This document shows positions 8,027 through 17,827 of a stretch of 47,378 nucleotides of DNA, piece after piece (position 1 is the stretch's first letter; each line of letters opens with the position of its first letter). The notes beneath the pieces were generated by a model that saw only the letters and a program-made list of their open reading frames with translations, was not told where the DNA came from and did no database searches. A program made the position numbers and the translations under genes. Source of the DNA: JACVRW01 sp035650215 (GTDB lineage: Bacteria; Actinomycetota; Thermoleophilia; Solirubrobacterales; Thermoleophilaceae); NCBI GenBank assembly GCA_035650215.1, contig DASRIC010000006.1, positions 1 through 47,378 of the forward strand. Reading direction: 5' to 3'.

Positions 8027-11000
8027 GTGTCCCGCCGCCTGCTCTCGCCCGCCCTCGCCGCGCTCGCGTTCGCGATCGCGCTGCTCCAGCGTCCCGGCGA
8101 GGCGGTGGCGGACACGAAGATCGACCTGCATGTCGACCCGGTCGGCTTCCTCGCCGACGTGGCGTCGGTCTGGAGCGACTCCGGCGGTCTGGGGCAGGTC
8201 CAGTCGGGTCAGTACTCGGGCTACCTGTTCCCGATGGGGCCGTTCTTCGCGCTCGGGGACCTGCTCGGGCTGCCGCCCTGGCTGATCCAGCGGCTCTGGC
8301 TCGGTCTTCTGCTGGCGCTCGCGGCGTGGGGGACCGTGCGCCTGCTCGACGCCCTGCTCCCTCGCGAGCGCGGCGCCGCGCACCTGGTGGCCGGGCTGCT
8401 CGTGCTGCTCAACCCCTACGTGGTGGTATTCGCGAACCGCACCAGCGTCACGCTGCTCGGCTACGCGGCGCTGCCGTGGCTGCTGCTGATCGTCCAGCGC
8501 GGCGTGCGCGACCCGCGCCGGCTCTGGTGGGCGGCGGCGTTCGCGCTGGTGCTCGCGTCGACCGGCGGCGGGGTGAACGCCGCCGTGACCGGCTGGATCC
8601 TGCTCGCCCCGATCCTGCTGGCGGCCTACGAGGCGGCCTTCGGGCCGGTGCGCTGGCGCGACGTGGGTGCCTTCGCGGTGCGGGCCGCGCCGCTTGCCGT
8701 GCTGGCCTCGCTGTGGTGGATCGTGCCGGTGGCGGCGCACGCCCGCTACGGACTCAACTTCCTGCCCTTCACCGAGGCGCCCGGCTCGATCTGGGACACC
8801 ACGAGCCTGAGCGAGGGCTTCCGCCTGCTCGGGTACTGGATCGGCTACCTCGGCGTGGGCTACGGCGGCACGCTCACGCCGTACTTCGACACGGCCCCGA
8901 CCTACCTCTTCGACATTCCGGTGATCGTGGCCACCTTCTCCGTGCCCGCGCTCGTGATCGCCGGGCTCGCGCTCAGCCTGCGCTGGCGTTACGGACCCTT
9001 CTTCCTCGCGCTGCTCCTGCTCGGGCTGCTGATCACTGCGGCGGGCTTCCCCGACGGCGCGCCGCTGCGCCGCGCGCTCACCTTCACCTACTACCGGCTC
9101 GAGGCCGTCCAGTTCCTGCGCACCAGCTACAAGGCGACCCCGCTCGCGGCGCTTGCGCTCGCCTGCCTCGGCGGCGTGGCCGCGGGGGAGGCGTGGCGCC
9201 GGCTCCGCGCTCGTCCGGCGGCGCTCCGCGCAGCTCTGGCCGTGGGCGCGGCCGTGCTCGTGGGCCTCACCGCGCTGCCGCTGCTCGAGGGGCGGGGGGT
9301 CGACGAGCAGGTGACCTACGACGTGCCCCGCGCCTGGGAGCTGGCGGCCGACGACCTCGACCGCGAGCTGCCGCCCGGGTCGCGCGCGCTCGTGCTGCCC
9401 GGCCAGGTGTTCCCGTTCTACGAGTGGGGCGGGACCCAGGACTCGATCCTGCCGGCACTTTCCGACCGGCCGGTCACGACCCGCTACATCGAGCCCCACT
9501 CGGACCTGCACGCCGTGGACATGCTGTTCACGGTCGACGGGCTCGTGCAGCAGCGCCGCGTCGTGCCGGGTCAGCTCGGGCCGCTGCTCCACCTGCTCGG
9601 GGTGCGCGCGCTGGTGACCGCCGCCGACGACGACCGCGCGCTCAGCGGCTCGGTCGATCCGCGGGCAGCCGAGGCACAGCTCGCGAGCGATCCCGCCCTC
9701 GGCGAGGCGGAGCGCCGCTACGGCCGCTTCGGCAGCCTCCCGCGCGTGCGCCGCTACGACCTGCCGGCCGCGCGCCCGCTGGTGCGCATCGAGCCGTCGG
9801 GGCCCGGGCTCGTGGTGGACGGCTCCGCCGAGGCGCTCGCCGGACTCGCGGCGTTCGGCGCGCTTCCCCGCAGCGGGCCGATCCTGTATGCGGGCGACGC
9901 CGAGCAGGCGGCGGTGGAGCGTGCAGCGGTCGGCGGCGAGGTGGTGGTGAGCGACTCCAACCGCAGGCGGGTGTTCCTCAGCTCACGCCCGACGCAGAAC
10001 GTGGGCGCCACGCTCGGTCCGGACGATCCGATCTCGAAGGACGGCGCCCAGCTCAACCCGTTCGGGGAGCGCGGCACCGACGGGCAGACCGTGACGCTGC
10101 TCGATGGGGCCGACTGGATCCGAGCGCCCTTCTCGCCCCAGTTCGCACAGTTCCCCGAGCACCGCCCGTACACGGCCTTCGACGGCGATGCGGACACGTT
10201 CTGGATCGCCGACCGCAACCTCGACGTGGACCGGCGCCGCATCGAGATCGCGTTCGAGCGCCCGCGTGACGTGCCCTATATCGACGTGCTGCCGCGGCGC
10301 GAGAGCAGTACCGGCGTGACCTCGCTCGAGGTGGGGGGGCGGACGTTCGAGATCGAGCCCGGCTGGAACCGCCTGCCGGTGGAGCTCGCGGACGTGGAGC
10401 GGCTCGAGCTGGCGATCGGGGGCCTCAGCGGGGGCTCCGAGGAGTTCCGCGGCCCTGGCGCGCTCGCGGAGGTGCGCATCCCCGGGCTCGAAGTGAGCGA
10501 GAGCCTACGCACGCCGCGGCTGGCCGAGACGGCGCTCGAGGGCCGCGACCTGTCGCGTACGGGGCTCAGCTACCTGTTCGCGCGCACGACGGGCGACAAC
10601 CCCTACCGGCGCGCGCCCGAGCTGAACCCCGACCGCGGCTTCGTGGAGGACGGCCCGCGCGACGTCGCCGCGCTCGCCTCCGAGCCCGGCGACGGGGAGC
10701 GGCAGATCCGGCGCAGCATCGATCCGCCCGAGGCCAGGAGGTACGAGCCGCAGGCCTGGGTCTCGGTGGCCTCGGACGCGCCGGACGAGCTGATCGACGA
10801 GCTGCTCGGGCTACCGGCCGGCTTCCGCTCCTCGGGGCGCCACGAGGGCCTGCCCGGCCGGCGCGCCTCGAGCGCGTTCGACGGCGACCCGGGCACGGCG
10901 TGGATCGCGCCGAGCGCGGGCGGCCCTCCCTGGATCGAGTGGGAGACGGAGCGTCCGGTGTCACTCTCCCGCCTGCGCCTCACAGCGGTGCGCGCGCCCG

Positions 11001-12217
11001 GCGTGGGGGCGCCCGCGCGGGTGCGCGTGAGGTCGGCGGGCAAGGTTTCGCCAGCGCTCGAGGTGGCGGACGGGGGGCTCGTCACGCTGCCGGGGCCGCT
11101 GCGCGGGCGGCGCTTCCGGCTCGAGCTGCTGGAGGGCGACCGCGCCGGCGCGCCGGCGCTCGGCATCGCGGAGCTCGACGCGCCGGGCGTCGCGGCGTAC
11201 GAGCCGCGCGGCGGCGGCTCGTTCCGGTCGCCGTGCGGCGCCCTTCGCCTGTCGGCGAGCTCGGGCGCCCGCGCCGACCTGCGCGTGGACGGCGCCGTGC
11301 GCCGGCTCGACGCCGGGCGGCCGCTGCGAGCCACCGCCTGCGGCGACGCGCTCGAGCTGCCGGCCGGCCGCACGGTCGTGGAGACCCGCTCGCGGCTCTT
11401 CCTGCCGAGCCTGGTCCGGCTGCGCTCGCCGGCGCCCGACGGCGCCCCCGTGCCGGTCACCGGTGGCGGGAGCGTGATCGACCGCGGCGCGCGCGGACAC
11501 GGTTCCTACAAGGACGTCCGGGTGGAGGTCGAGGGCCCCTCCTGGCTCGTGCTCGGCGAGAGCTTCAACCTCGGCTGGACGGCGTCGTGCGACGGTGACG
11601 ACCTGGGGGACCCGCGGCCGATCGACGGCTTCGCCAACGGCTGGCGGGTGGAGCAGGGCTGCGAGCGGGTGGAGATCGTGTTCGGTCCGAACCGGGTCGC
11701 CATCTGGTCGTACGTTCTCTCCGGGCTCGCGTGCCTTGTGCTGCTCGTGCTGCTGGCGCTGCGGCGTCCGCCGCGGAGGGCCGAGGAGGAGCGGCCCGCC
11801 GTGCTGCCCGCGCTGCCGGCCGTCCGCCGGCTTCCGCTCGGCCGGGCGGCCGCGATCGGCCTCGCGGCCGGCCTTGTCGGAGGCTTCCTCTTCGCCCTGC
11901 GCGCCGGGGTGGTGATCGGCCCGCTCGTGGCGCTGCTGCTCTGGCGCGGCCCCTCGATCCCCCAGCTCACCGCCGCCGCGGCGGCGCTCGTCGGCCTGGT
12001 GGTGCCGACGCTCTACCTGATCCTCATGCCCGACGACCTCGGCGGCTTCAACTCGGAGTACCCCGCCGACCTCATCTCCGCCCACTGGGTGGCGGTCGGG
12101 GCGTTCGTGCTGCTGGCGCTCGCGCTCGTCTGGGCTGTGCTCAGTACGGCCAAGGGCCGGAGCGGTGACCAAGCAGCCGCGCCAGCGGGCGCAGCCTCAG
12201 CACGATCGCGACCTTGA
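8027..12217 (+). CDS. AftD-like alpha-(1->3)-arabinofuranosyltransferase family protein (DUF3367-type) with discoidin-like modules
   Basis: 1396 residues from the GTG at 8027. The open frame extends upstream to 7865, but that part is arginine-rich and antisense to the TPR gene. About ten N-terminal membrane spans (residues 1-420) form a GT-C core with D-x-H-V-D-P in the first loop. A large extracytoplasmic region follows. It contains two F5/8-type C (discoidin-like) sugar-binding segments: around residues 700-800 (A-F-D-G-D-A-D-T-F-W-I-A) and 940-1050 (A-F-D-G-D-P-G-T-A-W-I-A). Four membrane spans close the protein (about 1224-1380). Size and plan match mycobacterial AftD, which adds alpha-1,3-arabinofuranose to wall arabinan from decaprenyl-phosphoryl-arabinose. 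Whether this lineage makes arabinan is not shown here, so the donor sugar is open. The 3' end overlaps the convergent methyltransferase gene by 77 bases. Confidence 0.82.
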   Translation: MSRRLLSPALAALAFAIALLQRPGEAVADTKIDLHVDPVGFLADVASVWSDSGGLGQVQSGQYSGYLFPMGPFFALGDLLGLPPWLIQRLWLGLLLALAAWGTVRLLDALLPRERGAAHLVAGLLVLLNPYVVVFANRTSVTLLGYAALPWLLLIVQRGVRDPRRLWWAAAFALVLASTGGGVNAAVTGWILLAPILLAAYEAAFGPVRWRDVGAFAVRAAPLAVLASLWWIVPVAAHARYGLNFLPFTEAPGSIWDTTSLSEGFRLLGYWIGYLGVGYGGTLTPYFDTAPTYLFDIPVIVATFSVPALVIAGLALSLRWRYGPFFLALLLLGLLITAAGFPDGAPLRRALTFTYYRLEAVQFLRTSYKATPLAALALACLGGVAAGEAWRRLRARPAALRAALAVGAAVLVGLTALPLLEGRGVDEQVTYDVPRAWELAADDLDRELPPGSRALVLPGQVFPFYEWGGTQDSILPALSDRPVTTRYIEPHSDLHAVDMLFTVDGLVQQRRVVPGQLGPLLHLLGVRALVTAADDDRALSGSVDPRAAEAQLASDPALGEAERRYGRFGSLPRVRRYDLPAARPLVRIEPSGPGLVVDGSAEALAGLAAFGALPRSGPILYAGDAEQAAVERAAVGGEVVVSDSNRRRVFLSSRPTQNVGATLGPDDPISKDGAQLNPFGERGTDGQTVTLLDGADWIRAPFSPQFAQFPEHRPYTAFDGDADTFWIADRNLDVDRRRIEIAFERPRDVPYIDVLPRRESSTGVTSLEVGGRTFEIEPGWNRLPVELADVERLELAIGGLSGGSEEFRGPGALAEVRIPGLEVSESLRTPRLAETALEGRDLSRTGLSYLFARTTGDNPYRRAPELNPDRGFVEDGPRDVAALASEPGDGERQIRRSIDPPEARRYEPQAWVSVASDAPDELIDELLGLPAGFRSSGRHEGLPGRRASSAFDGDPGTAWIAPSAGGPPWIEWETERPVSLSRLRLTAVRAPGVGAPARVRVRSAGKVSPALEVADGGLVTLPGPLRGRRFRLELLEGDRAGAPALGIAELDAPGVAAYEPRGGGSFRSPCGALRLSASSGARADLRVDGAVRRLDAGRPLRATACGDALELPAGRTVVETRSRLFLPSLVRLRSPAPDGAPVPVTGGGSVIDRGARGHGSYKDVRVEVEGPSWLVLGESFNLGWTASCDGDDLGDPRPIDGFANGWRVEQGCERVEIVFGPNRVAIWSYVLSGLACLVLLVLLALRRPPRRAEEERPAVLPALPAVRRLPLGRAAAIGLAAGLVGGFLFALRAGVVIGPLVALLLWRGPSIPQLTAAAAALVGLVVPTLYLILMPDDLGGFNSEYPADLISAHWVAVGAFVLLALALVWAVLSTAKGRSGDQAAAPAGAASARSRP

Positions 12218-12893
12218 CGGCGAGGTTGCGCACAAACCAGGGCAGCTCGAGCAGCTGCCGCCCGCCGTCCCGGGCGCGCTCGCGGAGGCCGCCCGCGGGC
12301 GCCGCGCGGTACTCGGCGAGGGAGCCGGTGCGGCCCTGGTACCGGAAGCGCTCGCCGGTGAGCAGCAGGCGCGCGATGGCGAGCGTCACGCCCACGGACG
12401 AGAACGAGTCGTGGATCAGGAGGGTGCCGCCCGGGCGCACGCGGGCGCCCCAGCGCTCGATGTCGTCGCGGGCAGGGCGGTAGCGGTGGGCACCGTCCAC
12501 GTAGAGCAGGTCGACCGGACCGTCCACGGCGTCGAGCGCCTCCTGCGATGGCCGGCGTACGTGCCTCACGCGCTCGCCCACGCCGGCGCGCGCCAGGTTT
12601 GCCAGGAACGCCTCGTGGTCGGCCTGCCCCTCGCCGGCGCTGCCGTGGATCTGCTGCGGACCGCGGTCGTTGCCGGCGTGCGGGTCGATGGCCACCACGG
12701 CCACGCCGTCGGCGGCGGCGCCCGCCAGCACGATCGCCGAGCGCCCGCGGTAGGAGCCGATCTCCACCACCGTGGCGGGCGCCTCGAGCGCCGCGACACG
12801 CTCCCAGAGCACGTGCGCCTGGGCGTCGGTCATCCATCCCTCCACCCCCGCGACCGCCGCCAGAGCCCCGGCGAAGCCGCCACGGGCGTCCAT
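12141..12893 (-). CDS. Class I SAM-dependent methyltransferase (Methyltransf_24-like)
   Basis: 250 residues from ATG 12893; the frame opens at 12989 but that would run into the divergent YfhO-like gene. Motif I is V-V-E-I-G-S-Y-R-G-R-S (about residues 60-70), motif II ends V-A-I-D-P-H-A-G, and a catalytic-region D-L-L-Y-V-D-G-A-H-R-Y and G-G-T-L-L-I-H-D-S follow. This resembles the family of cephalosporin hydroxylase-like and sugar O-methyltransferases encoded in polysaccharide clusters. Its place between glycan genes suggests methylation of a sugar or lipid carrier, but the substrate cannot be read from the sequence. Confidence 0.8.
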   Translation of the reverse strand: MDARGGFAGALAAVAGVEGWMTDAQAHVLWERVAALEAPATVVEIGSYRGRSAIVLAGAAADGVAVVAIDPHAGNDRGPQQIHGSAGEGQADHEAFLANLARAGVGERVRHVRRPSQEALDAVDGPVDLLYVDGAHRYRPARDDIERWGARVRPGGTLLIHDSFSSVGVTLAIARLLLTGERFRYQGRTGSLAEYRAAPAGGLRERARDGGRQLLELPWFVRNLAVKVAIVLRLRPLARLLGHRSGPWPY

Positions 12894-12931
12894 ATCCTGC
12901 CCGGCGTGCGGGTCCGGATCGGTCACGTCCC

Positions 12932-15349
12932 TTGCTGAGGAAGGCTGCTGCATGGCTGCGGGCGCGGCCCGTCCTGGCCGCGGCTGCACTCTACGCGGTG
13001 CTCGGGGCGCTCCTGTTCTCGCCCGCGTTTGTGCCGGGGCGCACGCTGTCCGCCTCGGACTACCTCTGGACCGCCGCTCCCTGGCGCGCGCTCAAGCCGG
13101 ACGGCGTGCGCGGCTTCGGCTCGAACCCGGAGATGGCCGACCAGTCCGCGGCCTTCCTCCCGTTTCTTCAGTACACGCGCGAGCGGCTGCCCGACATCCC
13201 GCTCTGGAACCCGCACATCATGGGCGGCCGGCCGTTCCTGGCCAACGCGCAGTCGGCGATCTTCTCGCCCTTCAGCGCGCCCGCCTACGTGCTGCCGTTC
13301 TGGCGCTCGCTGGCCGTGATCGCGCTGCTCAAGGTGTTCGTGGCAGCGTTCGGCATGTTCCTGCTGGCGCGGGCGCTCTCGATGCGCTGGCCGGGCGCCT
13401 TCCTCGCCGGCCTGGTGTTCGGCTTCGGCCTCTTCTTCCTCGCCTGGATCCCCTGGCCGCTGTCGAGCGTGTGGGCCTGGCTGCCCTGGCTGCTTCTGCT
13501 CACCGACCGCCTCGTGCGAAGGCCGGACGCGCTGGCGATCTGCGGGCTGGCTGCGATCACGGCGCTCCAGTTCTTTGGCGGGCATCCCGAGTCGAGCTTC
13601 CACTCGCTGTTCGCGGCGCTTGCCTTCTACGTGCTGCGCAGCGTGCAGCTGCGCCGCTCGGGCGAGGCGGCGCCGGTATCGCTCCCGCGCTCGATCGCCG
13701 CGTTCGCCGGGGCGATCCTGCTCGGCACGGCGCTGGCGGCGGTCACGCTGCTGCCGTTCGTGGAGCTGCTCGCGAACTCGACCGACGTGGCCGAGCGCGG
13801 CGCCACCGGCGCGACCAAGGTGGCGCTCAAGTTCTCGATCACGATTCTGCTGAACGACTACTACGGCCGCCCGACCGCCGAGCCGCTCGAGGGCTTCGTG
13901 CTCGAGCGAGCCTTCTACGTGGGCGCGCTCACGCTCACGCTGGCGGCGGCGGCTCTGCTCCTGCGGCCGACCGGCGAGCGGATCGCCGTGGCCGCCTTCG
14001 GGCTCTTCTCGCTCGCGATGGTGTTCGGGCTCGAGCCGCTGTTCTCGCTGGTGCGCGAGCTGCCCGGCTTCGGCGTGGTGCACAACACGCGCTTCACGAT
14101 CCTCTACCTGCTCTGCATGGGGCTGCTGGCGGGCTGGGGCCTCGACGAGCTCACCTCCCGTGAGCGGCCGCCCGGACGCTCGCGCTGGCTCGTCGCGTTC
14201 GCGGCGCTGCTCGTGGCCCTGCCGGTCGCCTGGATCGTGATTCGCGGGCGCACCGAGTGGGGCTACCTGGTGAACGAGGGGCTCGACGTGGCCTGGGGCT
14301 TCGCGACGCCGGAGTTCTCGCCGCGCACGCGCTCGATCGTGATCGCGGGCGCGCTGCTGGTGTGGCTGCCGTTCGCGCTCGCCGCGCTCGGGCTGGTGGC
14401 GTTCAGGACGAGCGGCAGGCTGGCCGCGGGCGCCTTCGCGGCGCTCGCACTGCTGCTGATCTGCGCCGACCTGTTCCGCGCCGGGATGGGACACAACCCG
14501 GCGATCCCGATCGACCACGCCCGCCAGCCCGTCACGCCGGCACTCGAGCGGATCCAGGCGGGCTCCCCCGCGCGCTTCGTCGGCACGATCCCCACGGAGG
14601 CGATCTTCCCGCTCGTGCCCGACACCGCCATGCGCTACGGCATCTACGACGCGCGCGGCTACGACTATCCGATCGAGAAGCGCTTCGACCGTCTCTGGCA
14701 GCGCAGCGTGGAGCCGGTCACGCCGTTTGCGGTCCACACGATCCGCACCCCGATCACCGACAGCTCGCTGCGCACGCTCAGCCTGTTCGGGGTCGAGCAG
14801 GTGATGCAGCAGACACAGGACGAGCCCCTCGAACGGCCGGACGTCGAGCTCGCGTACGACGGGGAGGACGCGCGCATCTACCGCAACCCGGGCGCCCTTC
14901 CGCGGGCCTGGCTGGTGGGCGGGCAGCGGCTGGTCGAAAGCGAGGACGAGGCGCTCGACGCGGTGGCGGAGCGCGGCTTCGACCCGCGCCGCGAGGCCAT
15001 CGTCGAGCGCGAGCTGCAGGGCCTCACGGGCACGGGGCGGGCGCGCATCGCGGAGTACGAGCCCGAGCGCGTGGTGGTCGAAACCGACGCCGACGCTCCC
15101 TCCCTGCTCGTGCTGAGCGACTTGCACTACCCGGGCTGGAAGGCGAGCGTCGACGGCCGCGAGGTGGACATCGAGCGCGTGGACTACCTACTGCGCGGCA
15201 TCCCCGTGGCCGAGGGGGCAAGCACGGTCGAGCTGCGCTACGAGCCGCTCTCCTTCCGGATCGGCTGGATCGTGAGCCTGCTCGCGCTTGCGGGTATGGC
15301 GCTCGCGCTCGTGCTCCACCTGCGCCGGCGGCGGCGGCGGCCGGCGTGA
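12932..15349 (+). CDS. YfhO-like polytopic membrane protein, first of a tandem pair
   Basis: 805 residues from TTG 12932 (M-L-R-K-A-A-A-W-L); there is no better in-frame start between this and the divergent methyltransferase. The first membrane span is followed by a long loop with E-M-A-D-Q-S-A-A-F and L-W-N-P-H-I-M-G-G-R-P-F-L-A-N, the signature of YfhO (PF09586). About 12 spans fill residues 15-560, then a soluble C-terminal domain and one last span. In Bacillus and Listeria YfhO is the GT-C-type transferase that uses the C55-P-sugar made by CsbB to glycosylate lipoteichoic acid outside the membrane. Here a GtrB/CsbB-like GT2 lies in the same block (from 21487). Its stop overlaps the start of the paralogue (GTGA). 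Confidence 0.82.
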   Translation: MLRKAAAWLRARPVLAAAALYAVLGALLFSPAFVPGRTLSASDYLWTAAPWRALKPDGVRGFGSNPEMADQSAAFLPFLQYTRERLPDIPLWNPHIMGGRPFLANAQSAIFSPFSAPAYVLPFWRSLAVIALLKVFVAAFGMFLLARALSMRWPGAFLAGLVFGFGLFFLAWIPWPLSSVWAWLPWLLLLTDRLVRRPDALAICGLAAITALQFFGGHPESSFHSLFAALAFYVLRSVQLRRSGEAAPVSLPRSIAAFAGAILLGTALAAVTLLPFVELLANSTDVAERGATGATKVALKFSITILLNDYYGRPTAEPLEGFVLERAFYVGALTLTLAAAALLLRPTGERIAVAAFGLFSLAMVFGLEPLFSLVRELPGFGVVHNTRFTILYLLCMGLLAGWGLDELTSRERPPGRSRWLVAFAALLVALPVAWIVIRGRTEWGYLVNEGLDVAWGFATPEFSPRTRSIVIAGALLVWLPFALAALGLVAFRTSGRLAAGAFAALALLLICADLFRAGMGHNPAIPIDHARQPVTPALERIQAGSPARFVGTIPTEAIFPLVPDTAMRYGIYDARGYDYPIEKRFDRLWQRSVEPVTPFAVHTIRTPITDSSLRTLSLFGVEQVMQQTQDEPLERPDVELAYDGEDARIYRNPGALPRAWLVGGQRLVESEDEALDAVAERGFDPRREAIVERELQGLTGTGRARIAEYEPERVVVETDADAPSLLVLSDLHYPGWKASVDGREVDIERVDYLLRGIPVAEGASTVELRYEPLSFRIGWIVSLLALAGMALALVLHLRRRRRRPA

Positions 15350-17787
15350 GGCGCCTGGCGCACGCCGCGGCGGCGCGGCCGGTGCTGAGCGCGGCGCTCG
15401 TCTACGCCGTGCTCGTGCTGATCTTCGTGGGGCCGGGGCTGCTGCCCGGCCGGGTGCTGTCGAGCTCGGACTCGTACTGGTTCCAGGTCCCGTGGGCGTC
15501 CGACATCCCCGCGGGGCTCGAGCGCCCGGCCAACCCGGAGATCGACGACGCCCCGAGCGTGCTCCACACGTTCGTCCAGCACGCCAAGGCGGAGCTGCCG
15601 GACATCGCGCTCTGGAACCCGCACATCATGGCCGGGCGCCCGTTCCTGGCGAACATGCAGTCGCAGATCCTGTCGCCGTTCAGCCTGCCCGCCTACGCGA
15701 TGCCGTTCTACGAGGCGCTGGCGATCACCGCGGCGCTCAAGCTGTTCCTCGGCTGCCTCGGCGCCTTCCTGCTCGGGCGGGCGCTCGGCATGCGCTTCGC
15801 CGGCTCGCTGCTGGCCGGCGCCGTGTTCGGCTTCGACCTCTGGCTCGTCACCTGGCTCGTCTACCCGCACGCGAGCGTGTGGGCGCTGATCCCGTGGCTC
15901 CTGTGGCTGGCGGACCGGCTGCTGCGCCGGCCGGACGGGCTCTCGTTCGCGCTGCTCGCCGGGGCTGTCGGAGTGCAGTTCCTCGCCGGCCACCCCGAGT
16001 CGAGCTTCCACGCGCTGCTCGTCACGGTCGCCTTCGTGGCCCTGCGCGCGTTCCAGCTGCGGCGCGACGGCGAGCTGCCGGCCATTGGACGCCCGCTCTT
16101 CTTGTTCGCCGGGTCGCTCGTCGCGGGGGCCGCGCTGGCGGCGGTGGTGCTGCTGCCGTTCGCCGAGCTCGTGCTGCGCTCCGCCGACCTCGAGCAGCGC
16201 GCCGGCAGCGCCGTGGACGCCAAGACCGCGCCACGCTTCCTGCTCGGGTTCTTCCTCTACGACTATTGGGGCCGCTCGACCGGCACGCCCCTCGAGCTCT
16301 TCCTGCTCGCCCGCGCCTTCTACGTCGGGGCGCTGCCGCTGATGCTGGCGGCCGCCGCGCTGATCCTGCGGCCCCGGCTGGAGCGCGTGGCGGTGGCGGG
16401 CTTCGCCGCGCTCTGCATGGCCGTGGTGGTGGGCGTGCCGCCGATCTTCCAGATCGTCACGGCGCTGCCCGTGTTCTCGAGCGGCCATAACACCCGGCTC
16501 GCGCTGCTGGCGCTGCTCTGCATCGCGCTCCTGGCCGGCTGGGGTCTCGACGAGCTGATCGAGCGCCGCCATCCGTGGGAGCGGCGGCGGCGCCTCGTGG
16601 CGTGGACCTCGGTCGCGATCTTCGCGCTGCCGCTCGTGTGGCTCGCGCTGGCGCGCACGGTGTCGTTGGACGACCTCGGCGAGGCGCTCGAGGTGGCCTG
16701 GCTGCTCGGAGCGCCGCCCGGCAACCTCGAGGCTGGCGCCGCCGACGTGATCCGGCTCGCCTCGGGGCTCGTCTGGCTGCTGTTCGGAGCGGCGGCGCTC
16801 GCGCTCGTGCTGCTGCGCGAGCGCGGCAGGCTGCCCGCCGCCGGGTTCGCGACGCTCGCCGTGCTGCTCACCGTGGTGGACCTGTTTCGTGCCGGCATGG
16901 GCTACACGCCGGCGATCGACGAGCGGTACGCCACTCAGCCGGTCACCGGCGCCGTGCGCTACCTCCAGAGCCGGCTGCCGTCGCGCTACGTGGCGGTAGG
17001 GGCGATCCCGCAGAACGCCCTGTCGATGCGCTTCGGCCTCTACGAGGCACGCGGCTACGACCTGCCGGTCGACAAGCGCTTCGACACCCTCTGGCGGCGC
17101 TACGTGAACCCCCAGTTCGCCTCGCAGGTCGACGAGAACCCGCTGGCGATCCCGCTCTCGTTCCAGGAGGTCACGCCCGAGCGACTGCGCGTGCTGGGCC
17201 TGCTCGGAGTAACGGACGTGCTGCAGGCGCGAGACGCGCCCGCGCTCGACGGCCTGCCCGGGGTACGGCGCGCCTACGACGGCCCCGACGCCCGCGTGTA
17301 CGCCTATGACCGCGCGCTGCCGCGGGCGTTCGTGGTGGGCGCCCAGACCGTCGTCGGCTCCGAGGAGGAGGCGCTCGAGGCGATCACCGCCCCAGACTTC
17401 GACGGCCGCCGGACGGCGATCGTCGAGGACCGCATCGAGGGATTGCCGCAAGGCTCGCGTCCACCGCCCGGCGCGGCTCGGCTCGCCCGCCTCGAGCCCG
17501 AGCGGGTCGAGGTCGACGTGAGCGCCCGCCGCCCCGGCCTGCTGGTGCTGAGCGACCTCGAGTACCCGGGCTGGAAGGCCGAGGTAGGCGGCGAGGAGAC
17601 CGACATCGAGCGGGTCGACTACCTGATGCGCGGGGTGCGCGTGCCCGCGGGCGACTCGACGGTCACGTTCAGCTACCGCCCGCTGAGCTTCACGGTCGGC
17701 TGGGTGGTGTCGCTCTTGGCCCTGGCCGGCGTGGTCACCACGGGCGCGCTCGGCTGGCGCGCCCGCCGCCGCCATGAACGTCCCTGA
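15346..17787 (+). CDS. YfhO-like polytopic membrane protein, second of a tandem pair
   Basis: 813 residues from GTG 15346, coupled to the preceding gene by a GTGA overlap. It is clearly a paralogue along its whole length: W-N-P-H-I-M-A-G-R-P-F-L-A-N, G-H-P-E-S-S-F-H, W-G-L-D-E-L, L-S-D-L-E-Y-P-G-W-K-A all recur in both proteins. The first-loop acidic motif differs (I-D-D-A-P-S in place of A-D-Q-S-A), hinting at a different donor or acceptor. Predicted to transfer sugar from a polyprenyl carrier outside the membrane, as for YfhO. A 9-bp inverted repeat overlaps its stop codon and may end transcription. Confidence 0.82.
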   Translation: MRRLAHAAAARPVLSAALVYAVLVLIFVGPGLLPGRVLSSSDSYWFQVPWASDIPAGLERPANPEIDDAPSVLHTFVQHAKAELPDIALWNPHIMAGRPFLANMQSQILSPFSLPAYAMPFYEALAITAALKLFLGCLGAFLLGRALGMRFAGSLLAGAVFGFDLWLVTWLVYPHASVWALIPWLLWLADRLLRRPDGLSFALLAGAVGVQFLAGHPESSFHALLVTVAFVALRAFQLRRDGELPAIGRPLFLFAGSLVAGAALAAVVLLPFAELVLRSADLEQRAGSAVDAKTAPRFLLGFFLYDYWGRSTGTPLELFLLARAFYVGALPLMLAAAALILRPRLERVAVAGFAALCMAVVVGVPPIFQIVTALPVFSSGHNTRLALLALLCIALLAGWGLDELIERRHPWERRRRLVAWTSVAIFALPLVWLALARTVSLDDLGEALEVAWLLGAPPGNLEAGAADVIRLASGLVWLLFGAAALALVLLRERGRLPAAGFATLAVLLTVVDLFRAGMGYTPAIDERYATQPVTGAVRYLQSRLPSRYVAVGAIPQNALSMRFGLYEARGYDLPVDKRFDTLWRRYVNPQFASQVDENPLAIPLSFQEVTPERLRVLGLLGVTDVLQARDAPALDGLPGVRRAYDGPDARVYAYDRALPRAFVVGAQTVVGSEEEALEAITAPDFDGRRTAIVEDRIEGLPQGSRPPPGAARLARLEPERVEVDVSARRPGLLVLSDLEYPGWKAEVGGEETDIERVDYLMRGVRVPAGDSTVTFSYRPLSFTVGWVVSLLALAGVVTTGALGWRARRRHERP

Positions 17788-17819
17788 GCCCCCCCTATAG
17801 CGACCAGTCCGGGACGTTC
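17776..17819. terminator. Inverted repeat between convergent genes, possible bidirectional terminator
   Basis: Perfect 9-base arms GAACGTCCC (17776-17784) and GGGACGTTC (17811-17819) enclose a 26-base loop that contains the TGA of the YfhO-like gene and a CTATAG. The site sits exactly between two convergent genes. There is no T-tract and the loop is long, so termination is only suggested. Confidence 0.35.
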
Positions 17820-17827
17820 GCTCGGCG

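Noticed and set aside
15238..17775. An 845-codon minus-strand frame opposite the second YfhO-like gene
   Set aside because: Low-complexity Gln/Glu/Arg/His-rich translation; the plus strand has a full paralogue of the upstream protein.
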